A stretch of DNA of 64,000 bases. Source: Paenibacillus assamensis DSM 18201 (GTDB lineage Bacteria; Bacillota; Bacilli; Paenibacillales; Paenibacillaceae). Each line of letters starts with the position of its first letter. Position 1 is the first letter of the stretch. A program made the position numbers and the translations under genes. Below, one piece after another: positions 60,884 through 64,000 of this stretch. Under the pieces are notes generated by a model. It did not search any database. It was given only the letters and a program-made list of their open reading frames with translations, and was not told where the DNA came from. The stretch covers positions 186,001 to 250,000 of the forward strand of contig NZ_AULU01000009.1 of NCBI RefSeq assembly GCF_000422445.1, written 5' to 3'.

Positions 60884-61653
60884 GTACTGGTGTATTCGGT
60901 TCATCTCTCTCCGCTTCCGGGTTGTGGAAGCAGTTCGATCATGTAACCGTGCTAGAGGAACTAAACCTTCAGGTCAAGCCAGGAGAATTTATCGCCATCG
61001 TAGGAAAAAGCGGCTGTGGCAAAAGTACGCTGCTGCGCTTAGTAGCTGGCTTGGATGAACCAACGGATGGGACGCTGCTGCTAGATGGAAAAATGATACA
61101 AGGCCTCGACCCCGATACGAGAGTGCTGTTTCAAGACGCTCGGCTGCTTCCGTGGAAAAAAGTCATCGACAATGTACGAATCGGCGTGCGTGGCGGCAAT
61201 CCAGACGATGCAGCAGCAGCATTACGCATGGTGGGCCTAGAAGACAAAGCCCATGTATGGCCAAGTACACTATCTGGTGGACAGCGCCAAAGAGTCGCGC
61301 TCGCAAGGGCATTAGCTGGTAACCCACGACTACTACTGCTCGATGAACCATTAGGCGCGTTAGATGCATTGACCCGCATTGACATGCAGGACCTCATTGA
61401 GAGGCTGTGGCAGAAGCAGCGATTCTCTGTCATCCTCGTCACTCACGACGTCAGTGAAGCAGTAGCTCTTGCGGACCGCGTCGTACTTATGAAAGAGGGC
61501 GCCATTGCACTGGATGTAGCCATTACACTTCCACGCCCGCGGGAAAAGGATAGCGGCTTCGCCTATTTTGAACAGCTCATCTTGGACCGTGTTATGGAAC
61601 GCAGTTCTCAATCAGATCGAGCTGCTAGACGACAGACTTCCTATTCCATTTGA
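60880..61653 (+). CDS. ssuB: Sulfonate ABC transporter ATPase
   Basis: About 257 residues. Walker [12 protein letters not shown], signature [15 protein letters not shown], Walker [13 protein letters not shown] and switch TH of [12 protein letters not shown] are intact, in the SsuB pattern with [17 protein letters not shown] 60880 overlaps the ssuC stop and follows AAAGGAG; the longer frame from 60823 lies within ssuC. Last gene, followed by a terminator. Confidence 0.92.
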   Translation: MSTGVFGSSLSASGLWKQFDHVTVLEELNLQVKPGEFIAIVGKSGCGKSTLLRLVAGLDEPTDGTLLLDGKMIQGLDPDTRVLFQDARLLPWKKVIDNVRIGVRGGNPDDAAAALRMVGLEDKAHVWPSTLSGGQRQRVALARALAGNPRLLLLDEPLGALDALTRIDMQDLIERLWQKQRFSVILVTHDVSEAVALADRVVLMKEGAIALDVAITLPRPREKDSGFAYFEQLILDRVMERSSQSDRAARRQTSYSI

Positions 61654-61673
61654 ACAACATACCTTGTAAGGCA

Positions 61674-61722
61674 TAAAGCCTGAGGCTTCAGGGGGTCGCC
61701 CCCTAGCTTTTGGCTTTTTGTT
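61674..61722 (+). terminator. Terminator after the ssu operon
   Basis: AAAGCC ... GGCTTT with inner CAGGGGG-TCG-CCCCCTA, followed by TTG. Confidence 0.75.
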
Positions 61723-61797
61723 ATCGTATCGAACCTCATATCAAATACGTGTTCTGAACATAAAAACTCTTTCCCTTACTATGAAACAATTCCAGAT

Positions 61798-62535
61798 TCA
61801 CAACTGTGTACTCTCCAGACGGGTACGGCATTCCTCAACAAATGCCCGTGGCTCATCCAGTGTCAAATATATATCTGTCACCGTTCGATTAGCGCCTAGC
61901 ATAATTCCAACCCTCGTCGCCTCTTTTAGTCGAATGTGAACATTTGTCGATAGTCCAATCGGGATGAAGGAATTGTTCTCTTCTTCTCCAGACAGCTCCA
62001 CATTGTTCACGACCTCCACCGACTCGATCTGTTCAAACAAAAGAGATGTCCGCAGCTGATTGCCCAATCGAATCCACACCCCTTGCGCAGATACGCCAAT
62101 TGGGTTGAGCTTCATTGCTCGATAATCGGAGATAAGCCATATCATCATATATACATTGCAAATGGACATAATCCATGCAAATACAGAAGACCATTTTGCA
62201 ACAAAGAAATGAACAAGGATACCCTCCAAGATAAGAAGCTTAATGATAAACAAAACCATCGTCAGCCAGCCTGATTCCTTATGTGCTGTATACGACTTCG
62301 CATGATCCCGCTCAAAAGAACGTTTACCCCAAGAAAGCAGCGCATAATAATATACCCCCAACTCATACGCAAGATAAGAAGTTACGCCTCTCCTACCAAA
62401 CAATGATGCAAGGCGCTCATAAAGTGCTTCCATCGGATGAATACGTGACGTTCTCATGTCAACCTTCCCCATGCCTGCACACCCCTTCATTGGATCATTC
62501 AGCAATGCTCCGTTCCTTATAACATAACTAATCAT
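61798..62535 (-). CDS. Membrane protein with PH-like C-terminal domain
   Basis: 245 residues. Two hydrophobic helices in the middle (WLTMVLFIIKLLILEGILVHFFV, then IMSICNVYMMIWLI) separate a cytoplasmic N-terminus from a C-terminal domain that resembles bacterial PH-like folds (GVWIRLGNQLRTSLLFEQIESVEVV). Family not named with confidence. The gene is divergent from the response regulator at 62652, so the two may share regulation. SD GGAGAGGGAGG directly before the ATG. Confidence 0.55.
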   Translation of the reverse strand: MISYVIRNGALLNDPMKGCAGMGKVDMRTSRIHPMEALYERLASLFGRRGVTSYLAYELGVYYYALLSWGKRSFERDHAKSYTAHKESGWLTMVLFIIKLLILEGILVHFFVAKWSSVFAWIMSICNVYMMIWLISDYRAMKLNPIGVSAQGVWIRLGNQLRTSLLFEQIESVEVVNNVELSGEEENNSFIPIGLSTNVHIRLKEATRVGIMLGANRTVTDIYLTLDEPRAFVEECRTRLESTQL

Positions 62536-62566
62536 ACCTCCCTCTCCTTTCCGTCAGCTTTCATAA

Positions 62567-62587
62567 TTCTTACATTAATCTTACATA
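62567..62587. promoter_or_regulatory. Direct repeat, candidate OmpR-family response regulator site
   Basis: TCTTACAT occurs at 62568 and 62579, an 11-bp period, in the gap before the response regulator gene. Tandem sites one helical turn apart are typical of OmpR/PhoB-family regulators and suggest autoregulation. Confidence 0.5.
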
Positions 62588-62651
62588 AGAGGAAAAGGGT
62601 TCCGAATGAAGAAAATTTACAGTACGCTAAGAGAGAAAGGAGGAGAATGAC

Positions 62652-63365
62652 ATGTCTCACACCATTTTAATCGTCGATGACGAGCCAGAAATTATCGAGA
62701 TGCTGCAATTATTTTTAGAACGGGAGTCCTATACAATTGTCGCGGCAAATGACGGTCAAGAAGCACTGCAACGGCTGCAAGAACATACCATCGATCTGGC
62801 CATTGTCGATATTATGATGCCGCGAATGGATGGTCTCCAACTGCTAACAGAGCTGCGCTTGACGAACAAGCTCCCTGTCATTCTTCTATCTGCTAAATGT
62901 GAAGACAGCGATAAAATTGTTGGATTAGGTCTAGGCGCTGACGATTTCGTAGCCAAGCCATTCAACCCGCTTGTCGTGCTTGCCCGCGTGCAAGCTCAAC
63001 TGCGTAGAACGTATACATTTAATGAAGAAGAAGTGCTGCCTTCTATGCTGCCTACACGTGTCGGCGAACTAACCCTTGATCATGATTCCTGTTCGTTATT
63101 GAAAAGAGGCAAGCTTATTAATTTAAGCGCAATTGAATATAAACTGCTTCATATGCTGATGAGCGCACCAGGACGAGTGTTTACGAAGAAGCAAATTTTC
63201 GAACAAGTATGGGGCGAGCATTATATGGCTGATGACAATACGATTATGGTCCAAATGAGTCGGTTGCGAGATAAAGTCGAGGATACACCGAGAAATCCGT
63301 TGTATATAAAGACGGTACGCGGGCTTGGTTATCGCTTTGCAAAGCGAGATGAGCTGCATGCGTAA
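62652..63365 (+). CDS. OmpR/PhoB family response regulator
   Basis: 237 residues. Receiver domain with acidic pocket ILIVDDEPE, phospho-acceptor Asp in LAIVDIMMPRMDG (near residue 53) and Lys in FVAKPFNP; then a winged-helix trans_reg_C domain (LSAIEYKLLHMLMSAPGRVFTKKQIFEQVWG). It regulates transcription after phosphorylation by the downstream histidine kinase, whose start overlaps this gene. SD AAAGGAGGA. Confidence 0.93.
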   Translation: MSHTILIVDDEPEIIEMLQLFLERESYTIVAANDGQEALQRLQEHTIDLAIVDIMMPRMDGLQLLTELRLTNKLPVILLSAKCEDSDKIVGLGLGADDFVAKPFNPLVVLARVQAQLRRTYTFNEEEVLPSMLPTRVGELTLDHDSCSLLKRGKLINLSAIEYKLLHMLMSAPGRVFTKKQIFEQVWGEHYMADDNTIMVQMSRLRDKVEDTPRNPLYIKTVRGLGYRFAKRDELHA

Positions 63366-64000
63366 ACCGAAAAAGCTGAAAGCCACAAAGCTGTTTAGAC
63401 GACTACTTAGCTATTACATATGGTTCTCGGTTACGATTACTTGTATCGCTGTTCTTGTCTTCGGCATCATCATTATCCGAGCAGTCGGGCCCGTCGAAGA
63501 AGTTTTGTTCCCTAACATACGCGCTGAGGCAATCGTAAAAAGTGATTACACTCATATCAAAGCTTCCTTTATTCAATCTCTCGGTGGCTGGGTAGAAATT
63601 ATAGATTCAAAGCGGCAAGTTATCCATATCATTGGTGAAAAAAAAGCAGGCCCTCTGCAATACGATTCTATACAGTGGCAAAAGCTATTTTATGATAGTA
63701 AGACGAAGCCCTATTATGTATCATCTTCCCCTGTTCCAGGTACGAACGATCAGCTGTTGGCAGTCGTGTTTGTTTCTTCCGAATATGCCATACAGGAGCC
63801 CCTCCTTCACAAAGTGGCAGAGGAAATGAACGAAGATTTTCACATTTCCCTAGTTATTGGACTAGTGCTTCTACTCATTCTATTTATGATCAATCTGTTT
63901 ATTTATGGACGCTTGGCCTCGAAGCGAGTTACTCGGCCCCTCAAGTCCATCTTAGAAGGCCTCCACAGCATTGTAGATGGGCAGTACGACAAGCGACTCC
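63349..64000 (+). CDS. Sensor histidine kinase, 3' truncated by window end
   Basis: The frame is open to the window edge, so only the sensor half (about 217 residues) is visible: a first membrane helix (WFSVTITCIAVLVFGIIII), an extracytoplasmic domain of about 115 residues, a second helix (LVIGLVLLLILFMINLFIY) and the start of a HAMP linker (ASKRVTRPLKSILEGL). No kinase domain is seen yet. ATG 63349 or ATG 63358 are both possible; either overlaps the response regulator gene, which indicates coupled expression. Confidence 0.85.
   Translation, partial: MSCMRKPKKLKATKLFRRLLSYYIWFSVTITCIAVLVFGIIIIRAVGPVEEVLFPNIRAEAIVKSDYTHIKASFIQSLGGWVEIIDSKRQVIHIIGEKKAGPLQYDSIQWQKLFYDSKTKPYYVSSSPVPGTNDQLLAVVFVSSEYAIQEPLLHKVAEEMNEDFHISLVIGLVLLLILFMINLFIYGRLASKRVTRPLKSILEGLHSIVDGQYDKRL

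Overview
The window looks like chromosome from a Gram-positive, spore-forming Bacillota, most likely a Paenibacillus-type organism. Supporting signs are strong AAGGAGG-type ribosome binding sites, lipoprotein signal peptides, TPP, preQ1 and purine riboswitches, a two-subunit HepS/HepT-type prenyl synthase, ComQ/ComP-like proteins and many U-tailed terminators. No tRNA, rRNA, CRISPR array, prophage or intact transposase was seen. The organism call is inference, because no database search was possible.

Layout. 0-9 kb: a Na+/H+ antiporter cut by the window edge, a DHA2 drug exporter, a lipoprotein, a TPP-riboswitch-controlled thiXYZ-like operon for thiamine-precursor uptake, a DUF1722 protein with an internal tandem duplication, and a ZIP metal transporter. 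9-16 kb: an Lrp regulator, a DUF1272 protein, a preQ1-riboswitch-controlled queuosine-precursor transporter, then a plus-strand cluster encoding an FMN-binding lipoprotein, a membrane-anchored type II NADH dehydrogenase and a two-subunit polyprenyl diphosphate synthase. 17-20 kb: a SEDS-type (FtsW/RodA) protein with its PadR regulator, and a type III polyketide synthase. 20.6-31.7 kb: UbiA prenyltransferase, class III aminotransferase, U32 protein, an ECF transporter module (T, A2, A1), EetB-like and EetA-like proteins, divergent ApbE/FmnB-type flavin transferase and a Dcu-type C4-dicarboxylate carrier. 32-40 kb: a ring-cleaving dioxygenase, an exported fumarate-reductase-like flavoprotein with an FMN-binding lipoprotein, a ComP-like kinase with a ComQ-like prenyl synthase, and a formate/nitrite channel. 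40-57 kb: two tandem Gly/Ser/Thr-rich proteins, a FAD protein behind a guanine-class riboswitch, a decayed ABC transporter, transporters (YjiH, Fsr, MFS), an MBL hydrolase, an APH-like kinase, HrpB helicase and an S9 peptidase. 57-64 kb: an ssuADCB sulfonate operon with a structured attenuator-like leader, a membrane protein, and a response regulator/histidine kinase pair cut by the window end.

How the parts fit. Between about 11 and 35 kb the window holds counterparts of nearly every part of the flavin-based extracellular electron transfer (EET) pathway known from Listeria: Ndh2, quinone prenylation enzymes, EetA/EetB, an FMN transferase, flavin lipoproteins and a candidate extracellular reductase. 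TGTGA-N6-TCACA (Fnr/Rex-like) palindromes stand before the reductase, the U32 gene and the formate/nitrite channel, which suggests induction at low oxygen. The type III polyketide synthase beside the prenyltransferase raises the possibility of a dedicated, unusual quinone.

A second layer is a family of roughly 183-bp nested palindromic repeats, four copies, all intergenic. Less expected items are a comQ-comP pair without an evident comX or comA, a purine riboswitch in front of a FAD-dependent oxidoreductase, and the ssu leader.
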